From NCBI RefSeq assembly GCF_046630445.1, contig NC_092335.1:1796001-1860000 (forward strand): a stretch of DNA of 64,000 nt, written 5' to 3'. Below, one piece after another: positions 51,056 to 63,941 of this stretch. Within the stretch, counting starts at the first letter, position 1, and each line of letters begins with the position of its first letter. Source of the stretch: Rutidosis leptorrhynchoides. Its lineage: Eukaryota; Streptophyta; Magnoliopsida; Asterales; Asteraceae. A program made the position numbers and the translations under genes. Under the pieces are notes generated by a model. The model was given only the letters and a program-made list of their open reading frames with translations. It searched no databases and was not told where the DNA came from.

Positions 51056-51658
51056 GTGTTCACAACCAAGCAACTGTCAACTTTGATTGATGAGAAAAGA
51101 CTGGTCACTGGCCACAACTTCATTGAAACAGCGCGCAACAAATTGGTACCCCGAAAAGTCGAAATTTTTGCATGGAGGGCTAAACAAAAAAGACTACCGG
51201 TGCGGGTGGAACTTGATAAACGCGGTATCGATTTGCATTCCACACTTTGCTTACTTTGCGAAGAAGAAGTTGAATCGGTTGATCATGTGTTCTCAAATTG
51301 TTCGGAAGTGGTACAATTTTGGAAATGTTTCCTTCGATGGTGGAGTGTTCCGGAAGATAAATTGTTGTCGCTAGATCCCTTCTTCGAGGATACGGTTTTC
51401 ACATCCTTCTCAAAATATGGAAGGGATATATGGGAAGCGGTCAAATGGGTTTGTTGTTACACGCTTTGGAGGTCAAGAAACAATAAAATCTTCAAAAGCA
51501 AAGAGTGGATTTCATCTAAAATTCCATCAGAGGTGCAAACCTCGTCGTTCGGGTGGTTATCAAAACAGAGCAAACAACTCACTTTGGAGTGGTACCAATG
51601 GGTTCTAAATCCGTGTTTCTATGTTGTTGGTTCAAATGATAGAACCGGAGTTGGCTAG
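51056..51658 (+). pseudogene. LINE ORF2 C-terminal zinc-binding region
   Basis: Encodes VPRKVEIFAWRAKQKRLPVR, then CLLCEEEVESVDHVFSNC, matching the RT zinc-binding domain found at the C-terminus of plant L1 ORF2, then a WRSRNNKIF stretch and a stop. It is separated from the RT frame by about 450 bp in which pieces of ORF2 are readable in different frames with further stops. Confidence 0.85.
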
Positions 51659-51812
51659 TATGTCTCGTTGTGTAGTCACAGTCGATTGTATAGCTTTAGT
51701 GTATAAGTATTACTCGTTTGCAGTTTTGGGCTCTTTGTATAGTTGTGTGCCCAATTGTCAGATTGTAGTCTGTGTTTGTACATTCCTTGGTTGGTATTAT
51801 AAGATTTACTTG

Positions 51813-51844
<32 letters not shown>

Positions 51845-53493
51845 AGTTGTCACGACCCTACTTTTTCCGTTATCTTTTACCGTTTATTATTTAACGTTCG
51901 TTAATTGTTATTCGTGCCACGTCATTTCTATGACCTATATTATTATTTTAGCAATAATATATTAACTACTATGTGTTAAATAAATATTTGTATTCATAAT
52001 TTAATTTGTACGTTTATACGAATCGTGAATTTCTATCCGGCGAATCTTTTCGATTTTCAAACCAACGGTCAAGCTTTTAGGATTTTTAAATCCAAATTAT
52101 TTTAAATATGATATTTTAATGTCATATATTTATATATAGTGTTTATATATATTTTTCGTCGCGTATTTGTTATCTCTCCGATTATTTAATCGCGTAGTAG
52201 CGTTTTCGCGTTTCGTTCGAGCGTTCGGGCCACAAGGAATTTATCATTTAACAAAATTGTACTAATGGGGCCCACCCCCATGCAAATCTCGGCCGAACCC
52301 CTTTAGGGGGGGGGGGGGGGTGCTTTGTGCAATTTTTGTAAACTTGTAACCTAAACTCCTAATTCCATTTCATTTCTCATTCTAACCTAATCACTTTTGC
52401 TCTCCCCTCTACCTTTTCTCTCTTTTTCGGCCGACCACAACCAACATCATCATCATCTTCATTAGTTCATCAAATAAAGCTTGGATCCTCTAATCGTTTA
52501 CGCAACCGGATTGCTCTCTTCATCCTATACGCACTCATATTCATTCAATTCTCGATTAGGGTATAAACCCTAACCCTAGCTTTTTGAATATTCATTTATT
52601 TTTCTGTATTTTATGTTATTTTGATAGTATGATGATTGTATGTTATTGTATTGTTGATTGTATGCGTAGATTCACTCGATAATTCATGTTTTCGGTTTGA
52701 TTGTTTTGGGACAGCAGCATGTTTGATCATTTCTGTAAATATAACTGATGTAAATGTTAAATTAAAGTGTCTATATGTGTTCCTCTCATCGAAACATTAA
52801 TTTTAGACTCCGGATTCATGTTATTTCGATTCCCGGAGCTCTAGGTATGATTAAAATGGTGTTTTATTGAAATCAAGATGTAAAAATGAATTGTTCCAGG
52901 TTTGGTCCGACTTTGTGACCATTTTTAGAGTCTCTAGGGTGCACTAGTGTGTTAGGATTGATGATTGAATGAACATTCATGTTCGGGTCATCGAAATCCG
53001 AGCTACGGATCACCTGTTATGACAAAAACATGTTTTTGAACGGATTAAAGCTCCAAGTTGAATAATGGCTGATGGTCACGACTTGGTGGCTGTTCTTGGG
53101 GTGTTCTTGAGCACACTAATGTGTCGGGTGGGTTGGTTAGGTGAAGATATGTATAAGACTCGCTGAAAACTGATTCCCGGGGCTCAAGTTATGACCCGAT
53201 GAGCTTTTAATTAAAACTTATGGTTATTAAATAAGACTTAAGATGTAAATAATGATTTTCATTATTAATAAATTACTTATGATATAAAAAGTAATTATTC
53301 TAAGTTAAGACTTATGATATACATATTTATTATATCATTTATTAAATTACATTTTGATTAAAGAAACTTTAATTAAACTTATGATTAATAATACTTTTAT
53401 TATTAATGAAAAATACTTATGATAAGTATTAAACTTATGTTATGAGATCATTATAATAAGACTTATAATAAGGATTAATTAATTATTTAATTA

Positions 53494-55988
53494 TGTAAGT
53501 AACTGGGGGGGGGGGGTTGAATAGTTACTTAATACGTTTTTAACACTTTTTCGATTGATCACCAAATTCGATTCAACTTTGATCAACCTACTCAACTCAA
53601 ACTTGATTTGTGTAGTGTATATATTCAAAATGATAAATGAAGTAATGTAAAGAACATATACACAAGGATTTATAGTGGTTTGGTTGGATGTTAACTAATC
53701 CACCTTAATCCACTCCCCGATTACACTAATCGGGATTTGTTGCTTCACTAAGCACTTTTCTCCAAACCCGGTGGAGATCCGATTTACAAGTCTTCAACTT
53801 CTTTAGTAGACAACAAACATAATCTTTCTATCCCTTTGAAAGATCAACTCCAACCTAGATCAACTTGTCTTCACCTTGGACAAGTATTAATCTCCAAATA
53901 GGATTAATCAACTTCCTAAGTCCCTTTAAGGAAGTAGATCACTAAGCTAGCCTATGCTTCTACTAATTGAAGTTACAAGACTTATACACTTTGCAATGAT
54001 GATCCTAACACAATACTAGGACATACATTACATTAAGTAAAATCACAAGATAAATGATTTTGATTAGTAAGTTTACAACAACCCAATTCTATATCTATAA
54101 GATCATAGAATCTTCTCTTGCTTGATCACATTTGAGTAGTAATTGATGCACTTGTGATCACTGGAAATACGCCTTTGAAATATGCAAGAGGGTCCCCTTC
54201 AAATGCTCATAAATATTTGCCTTTTATAGTGAGATTCAAAAAGTAGCTGTTGACACACGGTTGCCATCACGGTCGACCGTGGTGCGATCGTGCGTGCTCC
54301 AGTTCAAATTTGGTATCCGTTGTATAGCCGTTTGACTCAAATTTGAACACTACATTTTGGCATCTTTACTCCTTCTAGCACCTGCAAAAGAAAGCAAACA
54401 TCCTATACAAGTACTATATGCATTAAGTGTGTGAGATTTGGTCTTAATGCATGAAGACTAATCATTCCAAAAGTGGTAAACCCAACATTCTTGGAGAAGT
54501 GTCTTGATTGATATTTTGGGAAATCTCAGTTTGATCAAGACTTAGTTAGTCACTTTAATGCCCTTGGTTCAATTCTAAAGACTAGTCACTATGTCATTAA
54601 CTTCATAGTTTCAATTAATCACAAGTCATGTCCTCTTTGATTTTAATTAGAGATTAATTGAATGATGTCTCTATAAGATAATCATGAAGTATGTAGAGAC
54701 ATTAAGGTTAAGTTATTCTTGAATAAGCAATCACACTTAGTTACTTAGACCAGACCAAATAGACAATTGACTCTAATTTCATTGTGAACCATTTTCCACT
54801 TAATCTATTGGAGTAGGTTAGTTACTTGAATCCTAACTAATGAGCACATAGCAAACATATTAATCAAGTTGACAAGTTTATGAGTATTAAGCATATTGAC
54901 AAGTAGCAAGTAATACTCACATAGCAAGAGATAGTTATTCTAGGATCAATCATATAGATACTTGCACAACTTATAATTCAAGCACTTAATAAGTTTAATT
55001 TGCAATATAACATATTGCTTGATTAATGTGTAAGCACACATTAATGTCCAACACATGCACAAGGGAAGAACAATCTCTAGTTGGGACTTGGTGACCATCC
55101 TAAATGTATCTAAGTGTGTTTTAGGATTACAAGTCATTACTAGTTAACCTTGAGAGCATTGTTCCTCATTTAGCCTTAATTAATCACTAAGTCATTTCTA
55201 ATAGCAATCATTTTTCTAGTGATATTGGCTTAAGTGTGTTGGGACTTGGTGACCATCCTAAATGTATCTAAGTGTGTTTTAGGATTATAAGTCATTACTA
55301 GTTAACCTTGAGAGCATTGTTCCTCATTTAGCCTTAATTAATCACTAAGTCATTTCTAATAGCAATCATTTTTCTAGTGATATTGGCTTAAGTGTGTTGG
55401 TACTTGATGATCATACTAAGGATATCTAGATAAGAATTGAGATCACAAGTTGTTGATTAACACTTATGTGTTATGCCTAATCTTGGTTAATTTGTCATTA
55501 AGATGTCATTAGGCGTAATTAATCACAATTAGTGTTTTTATGACCAAAACTCGGTTGAGTATGAAGAAGGCATCTATTCTAAGCATGTTGAGAAAGGTTT
55601 CATGAATTATAGATGTTGGGAACTAGTCAAACTTTATTTGGTCGAAAACGGTAACAGAGAAAACTGCGGTCGCACTGCGGTTGACCGTGGTGGCGACCGT
55701 GCAACTTGTTTTCACAAAACTGCGTTGCAATTCAGTTTGGGGTTTCACGGTTGACTATGCGGTCGACCGTACCTCAACCGTGTGTTTAGCTGAACTTTTG
55801 ATTTCATTCTTTAACTTATGCTTGACTTGGTCGTTTGCAAGATTAAGTATGGATTAGTGACCTTGCGTGTTTTATGTTAAGATGTAAGTCATCACTTTTG
55901 CATATGCGTTTGTCATCATCAAAACATATTCTTTAGTTAATCATACTTAAGTTTATCGTTTAGTGCATTAACCCACATTCAACCAACA
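53494..55988 (-). repeat. Solo LTR G inside the LTR of E
   Basis: 2,495 bp that on the minus strand start TGTTGGTTGAATGTG and end CAGTTACTTACA, flanked by the 5-bp duplication AATTA (53,489-53,493 and 55,989-55,993). No primer site or coding region inside, so a solo LTR is the simplest reading. It is not related to the A-F families. It contains a run of 12 G (53,505-53,516). Confidence 0.8.
55083..55430. repeat. 158-bp tandem duplication in solo LTR G
   Basis: Copies start at 55,083 and 55,241 with GGGACTTGGTGACCATCC and are nearly identical over 158 bp. A third, diverged partial copy starts at 55,399, again 158 bp on. The near-identity of the first two suggests a recent duplication. Confidence 0.9.
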
Positions 55989-57626
55989 AATTATTATAAG
56001 GCTTAGTTATTATTTAATTATAATTTAATTATTAAATACTTATGATTTAATGATTATAATTAATAATACTTATGATATGATTAATAATTCATTATTAATT
56101 AATAATACTTATGATATGATTAAAATTTACAATTAAGTAATAATACTTATATTATGATTAATATTTAATTAATTAATTAAATACTTATGTTATATTAATT
56201 ATATCATTTAAACTTATGTTAACTTTAATAATTCAATATAATTTAATTAAACTTATGATATGACATAAGTATACATATTTGACTTTAAATAACATTATAA
56301 CTTATATTATTAATATAACTTATACTTTAAAATTCAATGTTGACTATGTTTGACCAAGGTTGACTTTTGAGTTGACTTTCGGTTGACTTGGACTTTTAGT
56401 TGACTTTTGTTGACTTTTGTTGACTTTCTAATTAAGGAAACTTTCCTAACTTATAAACTTTCCAAAAATAGCAACTTTCTAAATATGAAAGCTTTCCAAA
56501 AATAGAAACTTACTAAAAATAGAAACTTTTCAAAAATAGAAACTTTCCTAAAATAGAAACTTTCCTAAAATAGAAACTTTCCAAAAATGGAAACCTGCTA
56601 AAAATAGAAACTTTCTAAAAATAGAAAGTACGTGTCCTAACGCTGTTCTGATCAAACCGAAGCATGTCGGGTGTTGTTCTATGTTTACTTGCGACAAGTA
56701 CTATAGCTATCATACTAAGACTTGACCTAAGTTAGTTATTTATATCGACCTGCTTTATTTATAGGTCGGCGTTGTGGTCATTCTTGATCACTTTACTTCA
56801 TTTGTTGTTCGCATTTTTGTGTGATTACTTTATTTGCTTTAAGGTGAGTTATAGTCCCGTTTTTCATACTTTTTAAAGTATTTTTGGGATGTGATTACAT
56901 GCATTTTGTTTTACGTTTAGACACAAGTGGCAATTAAAGTTAAATTATTCATTATGAGTTGAACAAAAATATTCCATAGTCTGGTAACTGTAATCACTGG
57001 TTTCTACTGGTGAACGCGAATCCTATGGATAGATCTATCGGGTTTGACAACCCCATTTCGAGCTAGTCGCGCTAGCAATTTATAATCGGAATGTATTAGT
57101 ACTTCGTATTTATTTGAAGATAATATATTGTGTTTGGCGAGGGTAAATAAATGGTTAAGTGGTTACCAGGTGGCTCATTGATAATGGAATAATGTTTTAT
57201 GTTTTCTAACATTTTAAATCTTATGGTCTAAAGTTTATTCGTTTAATTAAAACTATAATTCACTCAACATTTTTGTTGACAGTTTACTTGCATGTTTTCA
57301 CAGGTACTTGATTTGTTTGATGCTTCCGCTGTGTTAGAAGAGTCTGCATGCAATTGGGCAGATTTTGTTAAACGATTTATGAAACATTAAACTTGCATTC
57401 TCTTTTTGAATTATTAAACTTGTGGGTGTTTGGTTGACAACGTTTTATGTCAACTTTGGATATTAATATGTTGGGTTTGTTAAACTGCATATTTTGGTAA
57501 ATTTCCTTTTTGGGATACTTTTGAAATAAAAGAATGCAATGTTGTTTATTAAATTCATTTAAAGTTCGATCAAGCTGTAGGACCAAGTGACGGAGCCGTT
57601 AAGTGTATTGACGGGGCCATCAAAGT

Positions 57627-57638
57627 TGGTATCAGAGC
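57627..57638 (+). other. Primer-binding site of element E (initiator tRNA-Met)
   Basis: TGGTATCAGAGC on the plus strand, four bases after the LTR end by my reading. Confidence 0.88.
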
Positions 57639-57830
57639 TCTGGTTGTAGGAAACTAGGCGGTCATAATGTGGTCAACCCGTGATTTTTAGGGTGCATTAG
57701 AGTCTAGACTACAGCCCGACCTTCCTTGATATAGCATTATTATGCATTTCATTTCACATGCGGAATAATTATAAGTTATTGCTTATGATATTTTTATTTT
57801 GTATGTGGTTTGTGGTTTTACTGTTTGCAG

Positions 57831-58259
57831 ATGTCGGCTTCAAGCAATACTTCCGTTCCTACTCCTTCTCCTTCGTCTGCTGCTAGACGCCGTGCTCGTC
57901 AACCTTTGATCGATGACCCGGTTAACTACTACATGGCTACTATCACTCATATGACTAGAGCATACTCGAACGAGACGCGTATTGATGCTCTCAGCGACTG
58001 TATGCGTGTCTTACCGCATACGGAGGTGATGGAAGAGATTAGAGCTAGTATGGATTCGTTTATTAGTTTCAAGAATGATGTTGAGTTCGAGACTCGGAAG
58101 CGTAATCGAGAGGTGAACGCTAAGTTCGAGGCTCTTGAGAGCGTGGTTCGTGGTTTGAAGACGGAGTTGGAGGAGGTGAAAGAAAAGTTGAGGAAGTATG
58201 AGACTCCTGGCGAGCCTCATACCGGCCCAGCTTATCACACCCGCTCCAAGCAGATGTGA
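57831..58259 (+). CDS. Short gag-like protein of element E (142 aa)
   Basis: I start at MSASSNTSVPT, which directly follows a TTACTGTTTGCAG stretch; the frame is open seven codons further upstream. Ser/Pro/Thr-rich N-terminus, an Arg-rich patch (AARRRARQP), a helical middle and a strong predicted coiled coil (NREVNAKFEALESVVRGL, ELEEVKEKLRKYE, about residues 92-126), ending HTRSKQM. The layout (short, Ser-rich start, C-terminal coiled coil, no zinc knuckle) is like the gag-like protein of A, although I see no clear residue similarity. No pol follows before F begins. Confidence 0.5.
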   Translation: MSASSNTSVPTPSPSSAARRRARQPLIDDPVNYYMATITHMTRAYSNETRIDALSDCMRVLPHTEVMEEIRASMDSFISFKNDVEFETRKRNREVNAKFEALESVVRGLKTELEEVKEKLRKYETPGEPHTGPAYHTRSKQM

Positions 58260-58536
58260 TGTGATGATATCATGAGTGATTATTTTATTTCATAGACTAT
58301 TTATCCTTTTTATACCTTCATTTTTGGGTGATGTACGACGTTTTTGCCGAGGATTTTGTTATGGGATATTTTCATTTATGTATGGATGGTTATTTCTTTT
58401 ATGACATCTTTTATCATTATCATATTTTATTTCGATTGTTGTGACTCTTGGCATGTTATATTATGCGTAATATAGTTCATGTATGTTAGGTGCTATGTAT
58501 GTTGTATGATTTCTATCATAAAGTATGTATGCATGT

Positions 58537-59711
58537 TGTGACGATCGCTCCAAATCCATATGGACGAACACGTCATTCATTGATTTCAGTGCGAGGTATT
58601 TGACCTCTATATGATACATTTTGTAAACATTGCATTCTTTTGAAAAGGCACACCATAAATGAATATTTAAATCAAAGGTTTTCGACATCTGATGATTTCT
58701 ACATATAGACAATCACCATAAATAATAGTTTACAACAGTATTTCCGTTGACAATGCAGTCAAAATAAGATACATGGTGATGATTTGGTGAATGCAACGTC
58801 TCCTTGAAAAATATGTCATGTAAGACTCCATGCACATAGCTTGTTTAACATCTAAGCAAACAGCGAAAGACTTCTAGGAAACCTGAGAATAAACATGCTA
58901 ACAAGTGTCAACACAAAGGTTGGTGAGTTCATAGTTTTAATGTTGCGCATAATCTGTATATAAAGGTGGATCACAAGATTTCAGTTGTTTCATCCAGAAA
59001 CGTTTATCAAAATATTCTACGAAATTGAGCACCCTGGTAACTAAACTTAACATATATATAATTTGTACCCTTTGTATAATCATCTTAATAATACACGCAA
59101 ACCAACGTGTACGCTTCTCAAATAGCATACGTCCGTTAAAAGGCTAGTGCTCTAGCTCGGACGGGGATATCAAAACCTATGGATCCATATACTACTACTC
59201 GCGCCCACCAGTTCTTATAACTGGAAGTTACTAGTTACCAAAGCTAAGGGATTTTCGGTTCAAACTCAGTGTAGAATTTAGTATGTACTTGTATCCATTG
59301 CATTTAAAATAAAGTGCATGTATTCTCAGCCCAAAAATATATATTGCAAAAGCAATTAAAAAGGGAGCAAATGAAACTCACCTTGGCAGCATATAAAGTC
59401 GTTCACCAAAATGTGATCGAAACACGGATTACCAAATAGCCGTAGATCTCAACATATCAATATTGAGATCATATTGTAGAAAAGTACGTAGACGTAACGG
59501 AGATGATAACACTAGGTTTGACTTGCAAATAATATCCATGAATATTACCCATAACCTCCTTGGCAATAACCCATAATTTTCTTAGCTTTATCCCGCTCAT
59601 AAAACTATTTTGAAAGTGACACGCTCATGACCTCGTCGTAGTATTTTATGTATAATACTAATAATAATACAAATACTACTACTAATAATAAGATTAATAA
59701 TAATATTAATC

Positions 59712-59747
<36 letters not shown>

Positions 59748-60604
59748 TAATTAATAAATATAATACGGAGTAATTTTTAAATTAAAACAGAGGCAGATAT
59801 CTCGAGCTTTATAGGTGTGGCCTGTCCAGGACTGCCATGCGATCGCATGGCCTCCAAGACCATTTCCCATGCGATCGCATGGGATGGATTTCCAGCTCAT
59901 GATCTTTTAACTTCTAGTTTGTCGACATATTTTTTTTATTATTAATATAATATATTTAATTTATATAATTAATTATATATTATATTAAATTCACATGCAT
60001 AGTTGACTTGTAATTTTCGTTCCGATAAGTCGTACGTCGTCACTCGACTTATGTCCCGGTTCCGGTTTTTCAAACGTCCTATCGTATACTGAGAAAACTT
60101 GTACTTTACGTTTCGTGAATCGTACCTTTGTCAAAATATTGTCTTAAATCATCCATAAACTATACCACTGTAGCATTTTGGGTACTGTAGCAAAGTGAAA
60201 ATGTTACTATCGTTTACTAAATAACTTGAAATTATATATATGTATATATCTTTTTAATATACATAAATCAGTTTTTAAATACACATTGGAAGTTATTTAT
60301 AAATAAATTTTAATAATAAATATTTTAACTTATCATATATATTCAAATAGATATTTAAACCAATAAGTTTAATGTACGGTATCAAATAATTAATACATTG
60401 TTACCTTTTCAAGTTATAGTATATATGTATCTATTTACATATAATTGTTCGCGAATCGTCGAAAACAACCGAAGGGTATTTAAATATATAAAAGTAGTTC
60501 AAAAATTTTGAGATTCAGTTTTACAGACTTTGCTTATCGTGTCGAAAATGTTAATCATACAAAGATTAAGTTTAAATTTGGTCAGAAATTTCCGGGTCAT
60601 CACA
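58537..60604 (-). repeat. 3' LTR of element F
   Basis: On the element strand begins TGTGATGACCCGG and ends GATCGTCACA. Leader block: CCAAGGTGAGTTTCATTTGC with the donor at 59,381, acceptor TTTATTCTCAG ending at 58,883. Holds an AAT-type repeat (59,650-59,755) and a pair of GC-rich palindromes (59,834-59,883). Confidence 0.85.
59834..59883. repeat. Pair of 18-bp perfect palindromes
   Basis: GCCATGCGATCGCATGGC at 59,834-59,851 and CCCATGCGATCGCATGGG at 59,866-59,883, sharing a 16-bp core 32 bp apart, in otherwise AT-rich LTR sequence. Confidence 0.95.
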
Positions 60605-60621
60605 GTACCTACTCGTTAAAG

Positions 60622-60640
60622 AAATTTCGTCCCGAAATTT
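60622..60640 (-). other. Hairpin beside the 3' LTR of F
   Basis: AAATTTCGTCCCGAAATTT, 17 bases from the LTR, with TTTAACGAGTAGGTAC on the element strand between it and the LTR, as in A, B and C. Confidence 0.85.
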
Positions 60641-61044
60641 GAGTGAGGTCGTCATGGCTAACAATAAAAATGTTTTAATGACGAATATGAGTTGATAATA
60701 GAGTTTTATCTATGTTTGAATAATATGGATAAAATAATCCAATTACTCGAAGCGTATGAGAGAAGTTATCGTAATCAAGTGAAATGGAGAATATAGATGC
60801 GTCTTATCTCTTGATGTAGTAACGATTAATTTCTGGATTTTAAGGAATAGAAAATCTTCATAATTTAAATAAGATTTGATTTTTCAGAATTTGCGGAAAT
60901 TAGGATTTTCTTTGATTAAATGCGTAACCTGCCTCTATTGCTGCGTCCGATATTTTGCTATAAATTGACCTCTTCCGTTTCATTTATTTTCAACACTCCT
61001 ATAATCTTCTTTATTATTTCATACATCCCAATATATTGTGAGAA

Positions 61045-61218
61045 TGCTTAATCCAGTTCTGATTCTTGATATTTTCCTGGCTATCGTATCCTTCATTCTT
61101 CTTTTTCATCTGCCACCAGAGGGAGTTATTTTCTTCTACTATTACCTTGAGGTTATAGTGTTTTTCATTCTTCCGTGTCTTTATATTGCTATACGCATTG
61201 ATATACATGGTTTGTAAT
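61045..61218 (+). CDS. Antisense small hydrophobic ORF (57 aa) in element F
   Basis: MLNPVLILDIFLAIV, a FILLFHLPPEG turn, FFYYYLEVIVFFILP and the tail IAIRIDIHGL: the same length, start and end as the frame at 4489-4662 in A. A TATAAAT box lies 80 nt upstream (60,959-60,965). It looks like a two-pass membrane microprotein. It runs against the element's own sense strand. No family recognised. Similar rates of silent and replacement change between A and F (rough count) leave its coding status open. Confidence 0.4.
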
Positions 61219-63362
61219 TTCGGGGTTGTTATCGGGCTTTATATTCTCCATTATATTTCGGAGCTTCATGCTTTCGTTTTCTCTTCCCGACCTTAAGTCA
61301 AGCGGATAATGGTCCAGAATTCGTAGGTATGAAGTTTCAGATGAACATAACTAATGTTCTAAGAAAGAAATGGTAATAGCACAATCTGACTTGTCAAATT
61401 ACCAGAATACTTCGAAAAAGACCGAATCATTAAGAAAATATTTTCTTAATATTTTTAGAGATTATATAGAATGAAAGAGTTATGTAACATGGTTCATAAT
61501 GAGGGTATGATATGTGAACCTTTATCACGTTCCATTAGAAACTCAGAATGACTTACTGTAATATAATCACGTTGATCAAGTGTCATTATATTATATTAAC
61601 TCATGCTTCAATTCCCAACATTACTTCAAAACATTTATATTTTAAACTTGAAAGTTTCAGAATTTAGAAACTAAAATAGTTTCTTTTATGGTGTAACACG
61701 GATATCGTAAAGTGAAAATTGATTTTCGATAAGAATGATTATGAAATTATCTCCAGAAATATGGAGGATATTTATAATGAAAGATACGATGATATCTTAG
61801 AATTTCTAATATCAGAGGATGATGAAGAATATTGTCCGCAAGGGTTTAGATTCGGAAGCAAGGTATTCGTTAATGGCTTCAGCAGATACTGAATCATTTG
61901 GATTCTTTGAAGACAGGTTTCGTCCTTGTGATTTACCACAGCCTCTTTCATACTTTGCTCAATCCGTTTTCCAGTTCCAAACTTTTTCTTTTTCTCAGCT
62001 TTACCACCATACTATTCTTTATCATCAAACTTTTGACTGTCAAGGTCGTTTACAGTTTTTGTTGCTTCATCAACATTTTTCCAAAATTCGGAGAACTAGT
62101 TTCGTAGTTTGGGGTGTTTTTTGGAAACTTCACATTCGAAGTATGTAAGTCCAGGAGGTAGACGTTATATGTACACATATAACTGTTGGCGTAGACGTGC
62201 TACAAGATTTCAAAATACTGATTGCTAATTCCCGATAGTTGGTATGGCAATTGCCGTTACAAGATGTGGATGAGTACATGATACGGTTTCAATGAGTATA
62301 AAGATTTTTCGAAAGGTCAAAGATCAATGAAGTTGTTGGTAAATTTACTGCTAATGTGGTGGAACATGAAAGGTTCCCCAGTAACGAAAACGTATATGCC
62401 AAAATTACAAGTCTGAAAGGTCATCGTTGACTGGTTGAATGGTTGATAATACTGGATACTTTTAAAAGGAATTGCAAGGTTATTTTCGGTAAAAACAATG
62501 CTAATGGATCTTGCACAGATTCAAAGTCAAAGTATAGCTTTGAAAGATGTAGAGATCTAAGAATGATGTCACCGGTTCAGAGTTATGACTTGGATTCTGA
62601 TCCGTCAATATCAGAATATGTAATTGAATTTGTATGAAAACGATTGTATATCGTTGTGAGCATTGTTAATAATTTTTGAATCAAAGTTGAAGAATGTACA
62701 GTGTAACATATTAATTGCGAACTTATATATTTCCCGGGTATTACCTACCCGTTAAAGATTTCACAATTAATACTTTGTACAAAAGAATTTTTATTACCGT
62801 CTTTATGAAAATATATGTATGTATATTTTCTTCAGATGTAACACAGATTTAATGAGTTAATATCATATTAAGCTCATTTAATTTTTGGCTTGACTTAGAA
62901 ATGATTAATCTCTAAAACATTAAAGATTACATAATCTTTGCAGAGTATTTCGCTAATGTAATCGATACTTTATTATTTATTCTTATTCCTCGGTGAAGGA
63001 TGTTGATGCTCGTGCAATTTTTGTGAACCTTACAAGGCACATATGATGTTTTCTGGAATGTTTCGAGTACATCAAAAATGAAAATGTAAAATCAATTATG
63101 TATTTGAATAATACACTTGGTTTATTATGAAATGGAATTCATTAAGTTGAAACATAGATTGTAGTTAACAATGGTTAAGTTGTTAAGGAAGGATGTACAT
63201 CATTGCATATTAGTAATATGAACTAACCGAGTAGTACCTACCAGTTAAGATTCACACGTAATAGCTTAGTACGAAAAGATTTATTTTGATTTCAAAATTC
63301 ATATATATTAAATATACATAAAATTCCTTCAGGGGAAATAAGTTAATACTTCATCAGTTATT

Positions 63363-63941
63363 GTTGCTGGTATTTCTTGGTAACTACGATGCGTATGACG
63401 TTGATGTTCTAAGTACATATTGTGATGTTGAGGCTTGCGGTGCGGATGTTGTTGTTGGTGGTAATGGTACTGTTGGTGTTGTTGTCGGTGGTACTGTTGA
63501 TGCCGGAGATTCTGCTGGTGCTTGTAACCTTTGCACCATATTCTCCAAAGCCACTACCCGAGCGCGAAGCTCGTTGACTTCTTCTACTATACCGGGATGA
63601 TTGGCGGTTCGGACGAGCGGATGAATAAGATCCAGAATTTGAGAGAGTATATGATCATGACGAGATATTCTGGAGATGAGAGAGAAAATGGTATTACGAA
63701 TAGGTTCGTCGGTAAGTGCTTCAGGTTATTCGCCAAGAGGGCAATGTGGTGGATGGAAGGGATCACCTTCTTCTTGTCTCCAATAATTAAGTAGGCTACG
63801 AACCCATCCCCAATTCATCCAGAATAGATGATGGCTAATTGGTTGATCCATTCCGGTTACACTGTCTTCGGAATTCAGGTGAATATCCATATCGGAATAG
63901 CTGTCAAAGTTTAAGGAATTTGAACTAGATACGGGATCCAT
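63363..63941 (-). pseudogene. gag-like region of element F
   Basis: Starts MDPVSSSNSLNF and continues SEDSVTGMDQPISHHLFWMN, WGWVRSLLNYWRQEEGDPFH; towards the left it has the coiled-coil and Pro/Thr-rich tail region. It is the clearest relative of the D remnant and shares the SVTG, WGWVR and WR.EEG blocks with A. The frame is interrupted, so it is treated as broken. Confidence 0.65.

Larger units (their letters stand above)
48663..51843 (+). mobile_element. L1-type LINE, 5'-truncated and broken
   Basis: Begins inside ORF2, just past the endonuclease part, and runs to an A-tail at 51,818-51,843. It contains the RT frame (48,666-50,606) and a zinc-binding C-terminal region (51,056-51,658). The right target duplication cannot be checked because element E starts four bases after the A-tail, suggesting E inserted at or next to the LINE's end. 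Confidence 0.9.
51848..57622 (+). repeat. 5' LTR of element E, interrupted by solo LTR G
   Basis: Starts TGTCACGACC four bases after the LINE A-tail. It includes a run of 15 G (52,306-52,320), an AAACCCTAACCCTA telo-box-like motif near 52,565 and a series of TTGACTTT and AAATAGAAACTTTCC short repeats (56,340-56,630). The leader block has AAGGTGAGT at 56,841-56,849, hairpin CAACATTTTTGTTG at 57,265-57,278, and an acceptor CACAG ending at 57,303. Confidence 0.8.
51848..58536 (+). mobile_element. Element E: 5' part of a plus-strand LTR retrotransposon
   Basis: LTR 51,848-57,622 (about 3.3 kb without nested solo LTR G), beginning TGTCACGACCC and ending CCATCA, a primer-binding site at 57,627-57,638, and a gag-like frame at 57,831-58,259. 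Then element F begins at 58,537, so the remainder of E is either beyond F off the window or lost. The last 800 bp of the LTR shares the leader block of the other families. Looks open in its short gag; completeness cannot be judged. Confidence 0.82.

Noticed and set aside
52306-52320. G15 run (and G12 at 53,505-53,516) as possible G-quadruplex or functional site
   Set aside because: Homopolymers of this length are prone to assembly and polymerase error; no other support seen.
52560-52580. AAACCCTAACCCTA motif suggesting telomeric repeat
   Set aside because: Only about two units inside the LTR of element E; more like a telo-box promoter motif than interstitial telomere.
58461-58712. Minus-strand frame of 83 codons across the E/F junction
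   Set aside because: It spans the boundary between two different elements, so cannot be a conserved gene.
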